This document shows positions 56,742 to 64,000 of a stretch of 64,000 bases of DNA, one piece after another; the first letter of the stretch is position 1; each line of letters opens with the position of its first letter. Under the pieces are notes generated by a model. That model ran no database searches. It was not told the origin of the DNA and saw nothing but the letters and a program-made list of their open reading frames with translations. The DNA lies in the NCBI RefSeq assembly GCF_000429085.1, contig NZ_AUBE01000001.1, positions 124,001-188,000 on the forward strand, written 5' to 3'. The translations under genes were made by a program, and so were the position numbers. This DNA comes from Streptomyces flavidovirens DSM 40150 (GTDB lineage Bacteria; Actinomycetota; Actinomycetes; Streptomycetales; Streptomycetaceae).

Positions 56742-58274
56742 TCAGTCCAGCGGCTCCAGGAAGGCCTGCTCGACCAGCAGCCGGATCGCCTCCGGCGTGC
56801 GGTCACGCAGCAGCACCGGGTCCTCTCCGAGGAGTTGCGCGATGGCGTCGAGAATGCGTCCCGCGCTGAGCGACCCGTCGGACACCCCGGCGAACCCGGC
56901 GCCGACGGTGTCGACCTTCGTCGCGCGCCGCATGCCACGGTTCTGGCGGAGCACCACGTACTCCGGGTCCTCGGCGCCCGGAAGCCCGATCTGCTCCTGC
57001 ACGACCTCGTCGGCGAGCCTGAAGTGGCCGGCGAGCAGCGCCGCGTCGTCGTGCGTCCGCAGGTAGTCCTGGCGCTCGAAATGGGCCCGTACGACCGGAC
57101 CGAGGGGCTGTTCGACGGGGTGCGGCCACTCCTCGACGGTGATCGAGGGGTTCTCGGCGCCGGACTTGCGCAGCGTGATCCAGCCGAAGCCGACGCCCTT
57201 GGTCTTGCGGGCCTCGAACTCGTCCAGCCAGGCGTCGTAGCGCGCGGCGTACTCCGCGGGGTCGGCGCGGTGGTCGCCGCTGTCGCGCAGCCACAGCTCG
57301 GCGTACTGCGTGACGTCCTGCACCTCGCGCTGCACGATCCACGCATCGCACCCACGCGGCACCCAGGAGCGCAGCCGCTCCTGCCACTCCTCGCCCTCCA
57401 CGTGCTGCCAGTTGGCGAGGAACTGCGCGTACCCCCCGTCGTTCAGCCGGTCCCCCGCTCCCTGAACGAGCAGGCGGCACAGATCGTCCCCGCCCATCCC
57501 GCCGTCGCGGTACGTCAGCCGCGCACCCGGCGAGATGACGAAGGGCGGGTTGGAAACGATCAGGTCGTACGTGTCCTCACCCACCGGCTCGTAGAGCGAG
57601 CCCTCACGCAGGTCCGCCTCGGGCGCCCCGGAGAGCCCGAGCGTCAGCCGCGTGAAGTGCAGGGCGCGCGGGTTGAGGTCGGTGGCGGTGACGTGCACGG
57701 CGTGCTGCGCGGCGTGCAGCGCCTGGATGCCGGACCCGGTGCCGAGGTCGAGGGCGCTGGAGACCGGCGTACGGACGGTGATTCCGGCGAGCGTGGTGGA
57801 CGCGCCGCCGACGCCGAGGACGACACCCTCTTCGCGGGTGCCCGCACCACCGGCGCCGCCGACCGCGCGGCCCAGATCGGAGACGATGAACCAGTCCTGG
57901 CCCTCCTCGCCGCCGTAGGGCCGTACGTCCACCGTGGCCCGTACGCCGCCGCCCGCGCCGCCGGCCCCGTCCGCCCCCTCGCGGACCAGCCAGCCGTCGG
58001 CCAGGCACTGTTCCAGGGGCAGGGCGGCCGCCGCGCGGCCGGCCGGCACGGCCTGCTGGAGCAGGAAGAGCCGCACGAGCGTTTCGAGCGGGCTGCCGCC
58101 GCGGGTGGCCCGCAGCGCGGGCACGGTCTCGCTGCGGGCGAGCGCGGCGTACGCGGGCGCGCCGAGCAGCTCCAGCAGCCCGTCGGCGGTGAAGTCGGCG
58201 GCGAGGAGCGCGTCGCGCAGGCGGGCGGAGCTTTCGGGCGCGGGGAGGCTCGCGGGGAGGCTGGTCGTACTCAC
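56742..58274 (-). CDS. N5-type methyltransferase (RlmG/HemK-like)
   Basis: 510-aa S-adenosylmethionine-dependent methyltransferase. Motif I is LDLGTGSGIQALHAA near residue 180, and motif IV is the VSNPPFV tetrad typical of N-methylation of glutamine or adenine/guanine in RNA. The N-terminal 150 residues resemble a substrate-recognition domain with an Ala/Gly-rich insertion. GTG 58274. Probable rRNA or protein target; exact target unknown. Conserved neighbour of topA in Streptomyces. Confidence 0.82.
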   Translation of the reverse strand: MSTTSLPASLPAPESSARLRDALLAADFTADGLLELLGAPAYAALARSETVPALRATRGGSPLETLVRLFLLQQAVPAGRAAAALPLEQCLADGWLVREGADGAGGAGGGVRATVDVRPYGGEEGQDWFIVSDLGRAVGGAGGAGTREEGVVLGVGGASTTLAGITVRTPVSSALDLGTGSGIQALHAAQHAVHVTATDLNPRALHFTRLTLGLSGAPEADLREGSLYEPVGEDTYDLIVSNPPFVISPGARLTYRDGGMGGDDLCRLLVQGAGDRLNDGGYAQFLANWQHVEGEEWQERLRSWVPRGCDAWIVQREVQDVTQYAELWLRDSGDHRADPAEYAARYDAWLDEFEARKTKGVGFGWITLRKSGAENPSITVEEWPHPVEQPLGPVVRAHFERQDYLRTHDDAALLAGHFRLADEVVQEQIGLPGAEDPEYVVLRQNRGMRRATKVDTVGAGFAGVSDGSLSAGRILDAIAQLLGEDPVLLRDRTPEAIRLLVEQAFLEPLD

Positions 58275-58398
58275 CCGGCCATTGTCACCGCTCGCACTGA
58301 CAAAAGCCGCGCGGCCCGGCCCCTGTTCGGGATGCCGGGCCGCGCGGCAGGGCCGTACGAGCCACAACTGGGGCGCGTCAGGGCCGTGCGCGTCGTGA

Positions 58399-58980
58399 TT
58401 ACGCCTTCGCGTCGGGCGAGGCGGTGTTGCTCGCGCCCGGCTTCTGACAGCCGGGCTGCTTGGCCATCGCCTTGCCGACCTCGCCGGACTGGAGCTTCTG
58501 GAGCGCCTGGTCACCGCTCCTGCTGATCTTGCTCAGCTCGTCCGCGACGCCCTTGAGGCCGTCCGCGAACTTCGCCTGGTCCTTGGTGTCGAGCCCGTCG
58601 ACCTGCCTCTTCAGGCCGGCGTACGCCGCCGAGGAATCGTTGAGCTCCTTGACCGCTTCCCTCTGGGTGGTCTCGCCGTCGTCGACCGGCGGGGCGCCCG
58701 CCCTGTCCACGGCCGTGCCCATCGCCTTGTAGGCGTCCGAGATCTGCTGGAAGGCCCGCGAGTCCGTCCGCTGGACGTCGGCGGGCTTGCTGTTGTCCGC
58801 GGTCTGCCTCTGGATGGAGGTGTTGGCGTCCGAGATCTTCTTCAACTGGGGCTGCACCTGGTCGCAGACCGTCTTCGCCCAGTCGTTGACCTTGTCGTCG
58901 CTGTCGTCACCGCCGCAGCCGGACAGCGCCATTACCAGTACCGCACCGCCGGACAGTGCGGCCGCAAACTTCTTGTTCAC
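58399..58980 (-). CDS. Small secreted lipoprotein
   Basis: 193 aa with a lipoprotein signal peptide (NKKFAAALSGGAVLVMALSGC, lipobox LSGC near residue 22). The mature part is helical with a Gln/Asp-rich sequence and only two further cysteines (VCDQ and PGCQK), which may form a disulphide. GTG 58980 with GGAAGGGA. Function unknown; constant neighbour of hppA in Streptomyces as I recall. Confidence 0.8.
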   Translation of the reverse strand: MNKKFAAALSGGAVLVMALSGCGGDDSDDKVNDWAKTVCDQVQPQLKKISDANTSIQRQTADNSKPADVQRTDSRAFQQISDAYKAMGTAVDRAGAPPVDDGETTQREAVKELNDSSAAYAGLKRQVDGLDTKDQAKFADGLKGVADELSKISRSGDQALQKLQSGEVGKAMAKQPGCQKPGASNTASPDAKA

Positions 58981-59107
58981 CGGATTGGTCCCTTCCAAGG
59001 CTCTCGGCCCCGGAACATACACGCCAAGTGGGCGACATCCGCATGCCGTACGTCCGGTCCATGGGCTATTGAAGCCATTTGCACCAAGGGAGAGACGCCT
59101 CACGAAA

Positions 59108-59134
59108 CGCCCGCCGGAACAGGGCCGGCGGGCG
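59108..59134 (-). terminator. Terminator downstream of hppA
   Basis: Perfect 10-bp stem CGCCCGCCGG / CCGGCGGGCG with a 7-nt loop, 55-81 nt past the hppA stop. Confidence 0.65.
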
Positions 59135-59188
59135 GACGCCGCGTCAGCACGCGCCGTCCGCCCGCCTTGTGAGCAGGTATGACGAGTG

Positions 59189-61606
59189 TTACGAAACGAC
59201 CTTGGACGCCACCGCCGGATCCGCCGGCCTGGGCAGCCGTCCGGAGACACCTCCGGAGTTGTCTTCGTCACCCACGGCGATTCCGCGCCGCTTGGAGACG
59301 TACACCGCGCCGACGATGACGACGATGGCGAGCGTCGCCACCACCGCGCGCGCCCCGGCGTTGGCGTCGGCGCCGTAACTGAACTGCACCACCGCGGGGG
59401 CGATGAGCAGCGCGACCAGGTTCATCACCTTCAGCAGCGGGTTGATCGCCGGACCGGCGGTGTCCTTGAACGGGTCACCGACCGTGTCACCGATGACGGT
59501 CGCGGCATGGGCCTCGCTGCCCTTGCCGCCATGATGGCCGTCCTCGACGAGTTTCTTGGCGTTGTCCCACGCGCCGCCGGAGTTGGCGAGGAAGACGGCC
59601 ATCAGCGTGCCGGTGCCGATGGCGCCCGCGAGGAACGCGCCGAGCGCGCCGACGCCGAGCGAGAAGCCGACCGCGATCGGCGTCAGGACGGCGAGCAGAC
59701 CGGGAGTGGACAGCTCCCGCAGCGCGTCCTTGGTGCAGATGTCGACCACACGGCCGTACTCCGGTTTCTCCGTGTAGTCCATGATCCCCGGATGCTCGCG
59801 GAACTGCCGCCGCACCTCGAAGACCACCGCGCCCGCCGACCTGGACACCGCGTTGATCGCAAGCCCCGAGAAGAGGAAGACGACCGCGGCGCCGAGCATC
59901 AGGCCGACGAGGTTGTTCGGCTGCGAGATGTCCATCTGGAGGCCCAGCTCGCTCACCTTCGCCCCGACCTCGTCGCGGGCCGTCGCGATGGCGTCCTTGT
60001 ACGAGCCGAAGAGCGCCGCCGCCGCGAGGACCGCGGTGGCGATGGCGATGCCCTTGGTGATGGCCTTGGTGGTGTTGCCGACGGCGTCCAGGTCGGTGAG
60101 GACCTGCGCCCCCGCGCCCTCGACGTCGCCGGACATCTCGGCGATGCCCTGGGCGTTGTCGGAGACGGGGCCGAAGGTGTCCATCGCGACGATGACACCG
60201 ACGGTGGTGAGCAGGCCGGTGCCGGCCAGGGCGACCGCGAAGAGGGCGAGCATGACCGACGTACCGCCGAGCAGGAAGGCGCCGTACACGCCGAGGCCGA
60301 TGAGCAGCGCGGTGTAGACGGCGGACTCCAGGCCGATGGCGATGCCGGCGAGAACGACGGTGGCCGGGCCGGTCATCGACGATTTGCCGATGTCCCTGAC
60401 GGGGCGCCGGTTCGTCTCGGTGAAGTACCCCGTCAGCTGCTGGATCAGGGCGGCCAGGACGATGCCGATGGCGACGGCGACGAGCGCCAGCACCCGCGGG
60501 TCACCGTCATGCCCCTTGACCACGGCGTCGGTTACGCCGTCCAGGTCCGCGTACGAGGACGGCAGGTAGACGAAGACCGCCACCGCCACCAGGACGAGGG
60601 AGATCGCCGCGGAGATGAAGAAGCCGCGGTTGATGGCCGTCATTCCGCTGCGGTCGGCGCGCCGCGGGGCGACCGCGAAGATGCCGATCATCGCGGTGAC
60701 CACGCCGATCGCCGGAACGATCAGCGGAAAGGCCAGTCCGGCGTCGCCGAAGGCGGCCTTGCCGAGGATGAGCGCCGCGACGAGCGTCACGGCGTACGAC
60801 TCGAAGAGGTCGGCCGCCATGCCCGCGCAGTCTCCGACGTTGTCGCCCACGTTGTCGGCGATGGTCGCGGCGTTGCGCGGATCGTCTTCCGGGATGCCCT
60901 GTTCGACCTTGCCGACCAGGTCGGCGCCGACGTCGGCGGCCTTGGTGAAGATGCCGCCGCCGACTCGCATGAACATCGCGATGAGCGCGGCGCCGAGTCC
61001 GAAGCCCTCCAGCACCTTGGGCGCGTCGGCCGCGTAGACGAGAACGACGCAGGAGGCACCGAGCAGGCCGAGACCCACGGTGAACATGCCGACCACGCCG
61101 CCCGTACGGAAAGCGATCTTCATCGCTTTGTGCGCGACGGCCGTCAGGTCCTTTTCCGGCTCACCCTGGGCCGGGGTGGCTTCACGCGCGGCGGCTGCCA
61201 CGCGCACATTGCTGCGTACGGCCAGCCGCATCCCGATGTAACCGGTCGCCGCCGAGAAAAGGGCGCCGACCAGGAAGAACGCGGAACGTCCGGCGCGCTG
61301 CGACCAGTTGTCGGCCGGAAGCAGCAGGAGCAGGAAGAACACGACAACGGCGAAAACGCCGAGTGTGCGCAACTGCCGGGCGAGATAGGCATTCGCGCCT
61401 TCCTGCACGGCTGCCGCGATCTCTTTCATCTTGTCGGTGCCTTCGCCGGCTGCCAGTACCTGACGTACCAGGAGCTGGGCGACAACCAGGGCCGCCAGTG
61501 CCACTACGGCGATGACGATCACGATGATCCGGTTCTCGTCGGTGAGTACCGCGGCCGCGAGAGTAGAGGGGTGGTCCAGCCGATCCGATGTGAAGAGCCC
61601 CGCCAT
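59189..61606 (-). CDS. hppA: Proton-pumping membrane pyrophosphatase
   Basis: 805-aa integral membrane enzyme with about 16 helices, coupling PPi hydrolysis to proton export. The PPi-binding signature GADLVGKVEQGIPEDDPRN is present, followed by NVGDNVGDCAGMAADLFESY and the late GGAWDNAKK motif. The GNTTKA segment has Lys where K+-dependent enzymes have Ala, which marks the K+-independent class. Start: ATG 61606 with AAGGAGGA. Monocistronic, flanked by terminators. Confidence 0.96.
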   Translation of the reverse strand: MAGLFTSDRLDHPSTLAAAVLTDENRIIVIVIAVVALAALVVAQLLVRQVLAAGEGTDKMKEIAAAVQEGANAYLARQLRTLGVFAVVVFFLLLLLPADNWSQRAGRSAFFLVGALFSAATGYIGMRLAVRSNVRVAAAAREATPAQGEPEKDLTAVAHKAMKIAFRTGGVVGMFTVGLGLLGASCVVLVYAADAPKVLEGFGLGAALIAMFMRVGGGIFTKAADVGADLVGKVEQGIPEDDPRNAATIADNVGDNVGDCAGMAADLFESYAVTLVAALILGKAAFGDAGLAFPLIVPAIGVVTAMIGIFAVAPRRADRSGMTAINRGFFISAAISLVLVAVAVFVYLPSSYADLDGVTDAVVKGHDGDPRVLALVAVAIGIVLAALIQQLTGYFTETNRRPVRDIGKSSMTGPATVVLAGIAIGLESAVYTALLIGLGVYGAFLLGGTSVMLALFAVALAGTGLLTTVGVIVAMDTFGPVSDNAQGIAEMSGDVEGAGAQVLTDLDAVGNTTKAITKGIAIATAVLAAAALFGSYKDAIATARDEVGAKVSELGLQMDISQPNNLVGLMLGAAVVFLFSGLAINAVSRSAGAVVFEVRRQFREHPGIMDYTEKPEYGRVVDICTKDALRELSTPGLLAVLTPIAVGFSLGVGALGAFLAGAIGTGTLMAVFLANSGGAWDNAKKLVEDGHHGGKGSEAHAATVIGDTVGDPFKDTAGPAINPLLKVMNLVALLIAPAVVQFSYGADANAGARAVVATLAIVVIVGAVYVSKRRGIAVGDEDNSGGVSGRLPRPADPAVASKVVS

Positions 61607-61868
61607 TCGTCCTCCTTGACGCTCAGAGCTCAAGATGTGGACGGATTGTAGGGAGCGGAACCTGATCAAAACAGAGCGCCGCAAACCGAATTGACCTTCG
61701 CTTGCCACTCAGCAAATGATCGCGTTCCCGCAATCCCCTCAAAATTGGTAATGGGGCAAACACATTGGCGATTCAGGAACGATCTCTGAAAAAGATCTAG
61801 AGAAATACGAAAGGCCCTGCTCAGCAGGGCCTCACGTAAAGATCCGGTCCGCTGGGACCGGCAGAACA
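61607..61868. promoter_or_regulatory. hppA upstream region
   Basis: Relatively AT-rich 262-bp gap containing the promoter for hppA and the terminator of the bldG operon. GATCTCTGAAAAAGATCTAG (61783-61802) contains a short imperfect repeat. I cannot assign a promoter with confidence. Confidence 0.4.
61812..61832 (-). terminator. Terminator of the bldG operon
   Basis: AGGCCCTGCT (61812-61821) / AGCAGGGCCT (61823-61832) pair perfectly; read on the minus strand the stem is followed by TTTCGTATTTCT, a T-rich stretch. Confidence 0.75.
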
Positions 61869-62360
61869 TCAGGGGACGACGGTCGCCGACGCCGTCGGCC
61901 AGCTCATGCGGATGGTGCCACCGGACGCGCCGGTGACGACTTCGACATCGTCGACGAGTCCACTGATGACCGCCAGCCCCATCTCGTCCTCACCGTCCGA
62001 ATCGGCGTCGGAGTCGGCCCCGGAGCCGACGCCGGCATCCCCGGCCTCCGCCCCGGGCCCCGTGGTGCTGCGCACCCCGGGAACCGATCCGGCCGCACCG
62101 CCTCCCGAACCAGGCACCTCGTCCCCGACCTCGATGGAGAACGACTTCTCCTCCTCGGTCAGTGCGACCCGGACCGGAGCCGAGATGCCATTGCTGCGGT
62201 GCAGTCCCACCGCACGGCTGCACGCTTCGCCGACCGCGAGTCGGACTTCGTCCAGCACCGCCTCGTCCACCCCGGCCCGGCGCGCCACGGCGGCCGCCAC
62301 CAGGCGGGCCGTCCTGACGTGCTCGGGCTGGGCGCTGAAGCGGAGTTCAACGGTGGCCAT
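61869..62360 (-). CDS. HATPase-type anti-sigma factor, BldG partner
   Basis: 163-aa regulator with an RsbW-like ATPase fold: LDEVRLAVGEACSRAV is the N-box, and the C-terminal GLAVISGLVDDVEV is the G-box region. A Gly/Asp/Ser-rich insertion (about 88-128) interrupts the fold. Encoded 95 nt after bldG; in S. coelicolor the corresponding gene product (ApgA, SCO3548 as I recall) is bound by BldG. Regulates a sigma factor in the development/antibiotic switch. Confidence 0.88.
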   Translation of the reverse strand: MATVELRFSAQPEHVRTARLVAAAVARRAGVDEAVLDEVRLAVGEACSRAVGLHRSNGISAPVRVALTEEEKSFSIEVGDEVPGSGGGAAGSVPGVRSTTGPGAEAGDAGVGSGADSDADSDGEDEMGLAVISGLVDDVEVVTGASGGTIRMSWPTASATVVP

Positions 62361-62455
62361 CTGCGGTCCCCCTCGGACGTACGGGCGTGCTTCTCAGGGG
62401 CCCCAGGCCTGCGGCCCGGTGCCCCTGTTCCTTCTTCCGGTCTCTCCGGAAGCCG

Positions 62456-62809
62456 TCAGTCGGTGGCGTTGACGGCTTCGTCGACCGAGGTGTGAATGGG
62501 GAACACCTTGGTCAGCCCGGTGATTCGGAAGATCTTCAAAATGCGCTCCTGGTTGCAGACCAGTCGCAGCGAGCCCTCATGGGCCCGCACACGCTTGAGT
62601 CCGCCCACGAGCACGCCGAGCCCGGTGGAGTCGAGGAAGTCCACGCCTTCCATGTCGACAACCAGGTGGTAGCTGCCGTCGTTCACCAACTCGACCAACT
62701 GCTCGCGCAGCTTGGGCGCGGTATACACATCAATCTCGCCACCGACCTCGACGACCGTACGGTCGCCACCAGGTCCAGACACGTTGCGAGTCGACAGGGA
62801 CAGGTCCAC
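62456..62809 (-). CDS. bldG: Anti-sigma factor antagonist BldG
   Basis: 117-aa STAS-domain protein. The phosphorylated serine is in [30 protein letters not shown] and [18 protein letters not shown] are as in S. coelicolor BldG from memory. Unphosphorylated BldG releases sigma factors from their anti-sigma partners and is needed for aerial growth and antibiotic production. GTG 62809 has GGAGGAT. Operon with the downstream anti-sigma gene; divergent from the helicase gene, only 81 bp between the two starts. Confidence 0.96.
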   Translation of the reverse strand: MDLSLSTRNVSGPGGDRTVVEVGGEIDVYTAPKLREQLVELVNDGSYHLVVDMEGVDFLDSTGLGVLVGGLKRVRAHEGSLRLVCNQERILKIFRITGLTKVFPIHTSVDEAVNATD

Positions 62810-62890
62810 GGATCCTCCAGCACCTTGCTATCGAGCGGCCGCCCCCCTGAGGTCTCCCCGGCGGAGCCAGAGGACGGAACGCCAGCCGCG

Positions 62891-64000
62891 ATGGCATTCA
62901 ATCACTTACCTGCAGGCATGCACGATGCCTTGGAACCATTGTCCGTCACGCCAGTGACACACTCGGTGCCGATGGCCAAGAATCACCGTCCCAGCAGACC
63001 CAGGGAGAACGCGGGCGCGCGCCCTTCTCCCAGTACGGTCCTCGACCGGCTCACCGCGGGTGGGAGCCGGTCCTCGCGCATCACTCATACGGAGCACTTG
63101 CCCCCACGTGCGGGTTCTCATGCAGTGTGGCCCGACCGCATCCGTGCCGAAGTGATCGCGGCGATTCAGGCAGCCGGGATCGAGCACCCGTGGACCCACC
63201 AGGCGCAGGCCGCGGAGCACGCCCTGGACGGCGAATCCGTCGTCATCGCCACCGGCACCGCGTCCGGGAAGTCGCTCGCCTATCTGGCCCCCGTCCTCAC
63301 CACGCTCCTCGACGGCTCCGAGGCGCCGAGCGGGCGTGGCGCGACGGCCCTGTACCTGGCCCCCACCAAGGCCCTCGCGGCCGACCAGCGCCGGGCGGTG
63401 AAGGCCCTCGCCGCGCCGCTGGGCAACGCCGTCAGGCCGGCGGTCTACGACGGCGACACGCCGGTCGAAGAACGCGAATGGGTACGTCAGTACGCCAACT
63501 ACGTCCTCACCAATCCGGACATGCTGCACCTGGGGATACTTCCCTCCCACCCCCGCTGGGCCTCCTTCCTGCGCGCCCTGCGCTTCGTCGTCATCGACGA
63601 GTGCCACACCTACCGCGGTGTCTTCGGCTCGCACGTCGCCCAGGTGATCCGCCGTCTTCGCCGCCTGTGCGCCCGCTACGGCGCGAACCCGGTCTTCCTG
63701 CTCGCCTCCGCCACCTCCGCGGAACCCGCCGTCTCCGCGGGCCGCCTGACCGGCGTCCCTGTCCACGAGGTGGCGGACGACGCCTCCCCGCGCGGTGAAC
63801 TGGTGTTCGCCCTCTGGGAGCCGCCGCTGACCGAGCTGCACGGCGAGAAGGGCGCCCCCGTACGCCGCACCGCCACCGCCGAGACCGCCGACCTCCTCAC
63901 CGACCTGACCGTGCAGGGAGTGCGCTCGGTCGCCTTCGTACGCTCCCGGCGTGGCGCCGAGCTGATCGCCCTCATCGCCCAGGAACGCCTGGCCGCCGTG
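62891..64000 (+). CDS. DEAD-box helicase (YprA/MrfA-like), 3' end outside window
   Basis: First 370 codons of a superfamily 2 helicase. After a basic, Pro-rich N-terminus come WTHQAQAAEHAL (Q-motif-like), Walker A VIATGTASGKSLAY, the PTKALAADQ motif Ia, the DECH box FVVIDECHTYRG and LLASATSAEP motif III; domain 2 begins near SVAFVRSRRGAEL. This is the group with a C-terminal DUF1998, here not yet reached. Start ATG 62891 (GGACGGAACG upstream) includes a TTA codon at 62906-62908; later in-frame starts GTG 62954 and ATG 62972 would avoid it. Probably DNA repair. Confidence 0.85.
   Translation, partial: MAFNHLPAGMHDALEPLSVTPVTHSVPMAKNHRPSRPRENAGARPSPSTVLDRLTAGGSRSSRITHTEHLPPRAGSHAVWPDRIRAEVIAAIQAAGIEHPWTHQAQAAEHALDGESVVIATGTASGKSLAYLAPVLTTLLDGSEAPSGRGATALYLAPTKALAADQRRAVKALAAPLGNAVRPAVYDGDTPVEEREWVRQYANYVLTNPDMLHLGILPSHPRWASFLRALRFVVIDECHTYRGVFGSHVAQVIRRLRRLCARYGANPVFLLASATSAEPAVSAGRLTGVPVHEVADDASPRGELVFALWEPPLTELHGEKGAPVRRTATAETADLLTDLTVQGVRSVAFVRSRRGAELIALIAQERLAAV

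Overview
The window is high-GC actinomycete DNA, almost certainly Streptomyces. It shows GTG and TTG starts, many 4-nt ATGA/GTGA stop-start overlaps, a SARP regulator, a pSAM2-type integrative element, and a right-hand block whose gene order (tmk, topA, methyltransferase, lipoprotein, hppA, ATP-binding regulator, bldG, DEAD-box helicase) matches, as I remember it, the bldG neighbourhood of S. coelicolor.

Region 1 (1-18221) is a type II polyketide cluster for an aromatic product. The core is KS-alpha, chain-length factor and ACP (16593 to 13769, minus strand). With it are a C9-type ketoreductase, a two-domain aromatase/cyclase, an OxyN/MtmX-type cyclase, a type II thioesterase and an acyl-CoA ligase, a set that recalls the tetracycline and aureolic acid pathways. 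Tailoring genes are two FAD hydroxylases, a two-domain ABM monooxygenase, a FabL-like reductase, a SnoaL-like protein and two other reductases. rmlA and rmlB point to dTDP-deoxysugar supply, but no glycosyltransferase is visible. An MFS exporter lies at the left.

Region 2 (18393-29982) starts with a minus-strand SARP gene. Divergent from it is a RiPP module: a 56-aa precursor-like peptide, a fused E1-like/YcaO cyclodehydratase and a SagB-type dehydrogenase. These are the genes of an azole-forming (TOMM/LAP) pathway, placed inside what otherwise looks like a polyketide cluster. They are followed by a convergent two-component pair and a minus-strand operon of ferredoxin, P450, small protein, acyl-CoA dehydrogenase-like protein and phosphopantetheinyl transferase. 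The co-location of type II PKS and TOMM genes under one SARP/intergenic region is the most interesting feature here.

Region 3 (30188-46332) is a complete-looking, about 16-kb actinomycete integrative and conjugative element (AICE) inserted in tRNA-Thr(CGT). It is bounded by a 92-bp direct repeat with one mismatch. It has integrase, excisionase, prim-pol and ATPase replication genes, a TraB/FtsK translocase, Spd-like membrane proteins, a GntR regulator, a GGDEF protein and a cargo group of HAD phosphatase, 6PGDH-like enzyme and two P-loop kinases. Several operator-like or iteron-like repeat arrays lie in its intergenic gaps.

Region 4 (46291-64000) is ordinary chromosomal core: tRNA-Thr, a secreted peptidase, holB, a membrane/thymidylate kinase fusion, a RelE-like protein, topA, a methyltransferase, a lipoprotein, hppA, the bldG operon and the start of a DEAD-box helicase.
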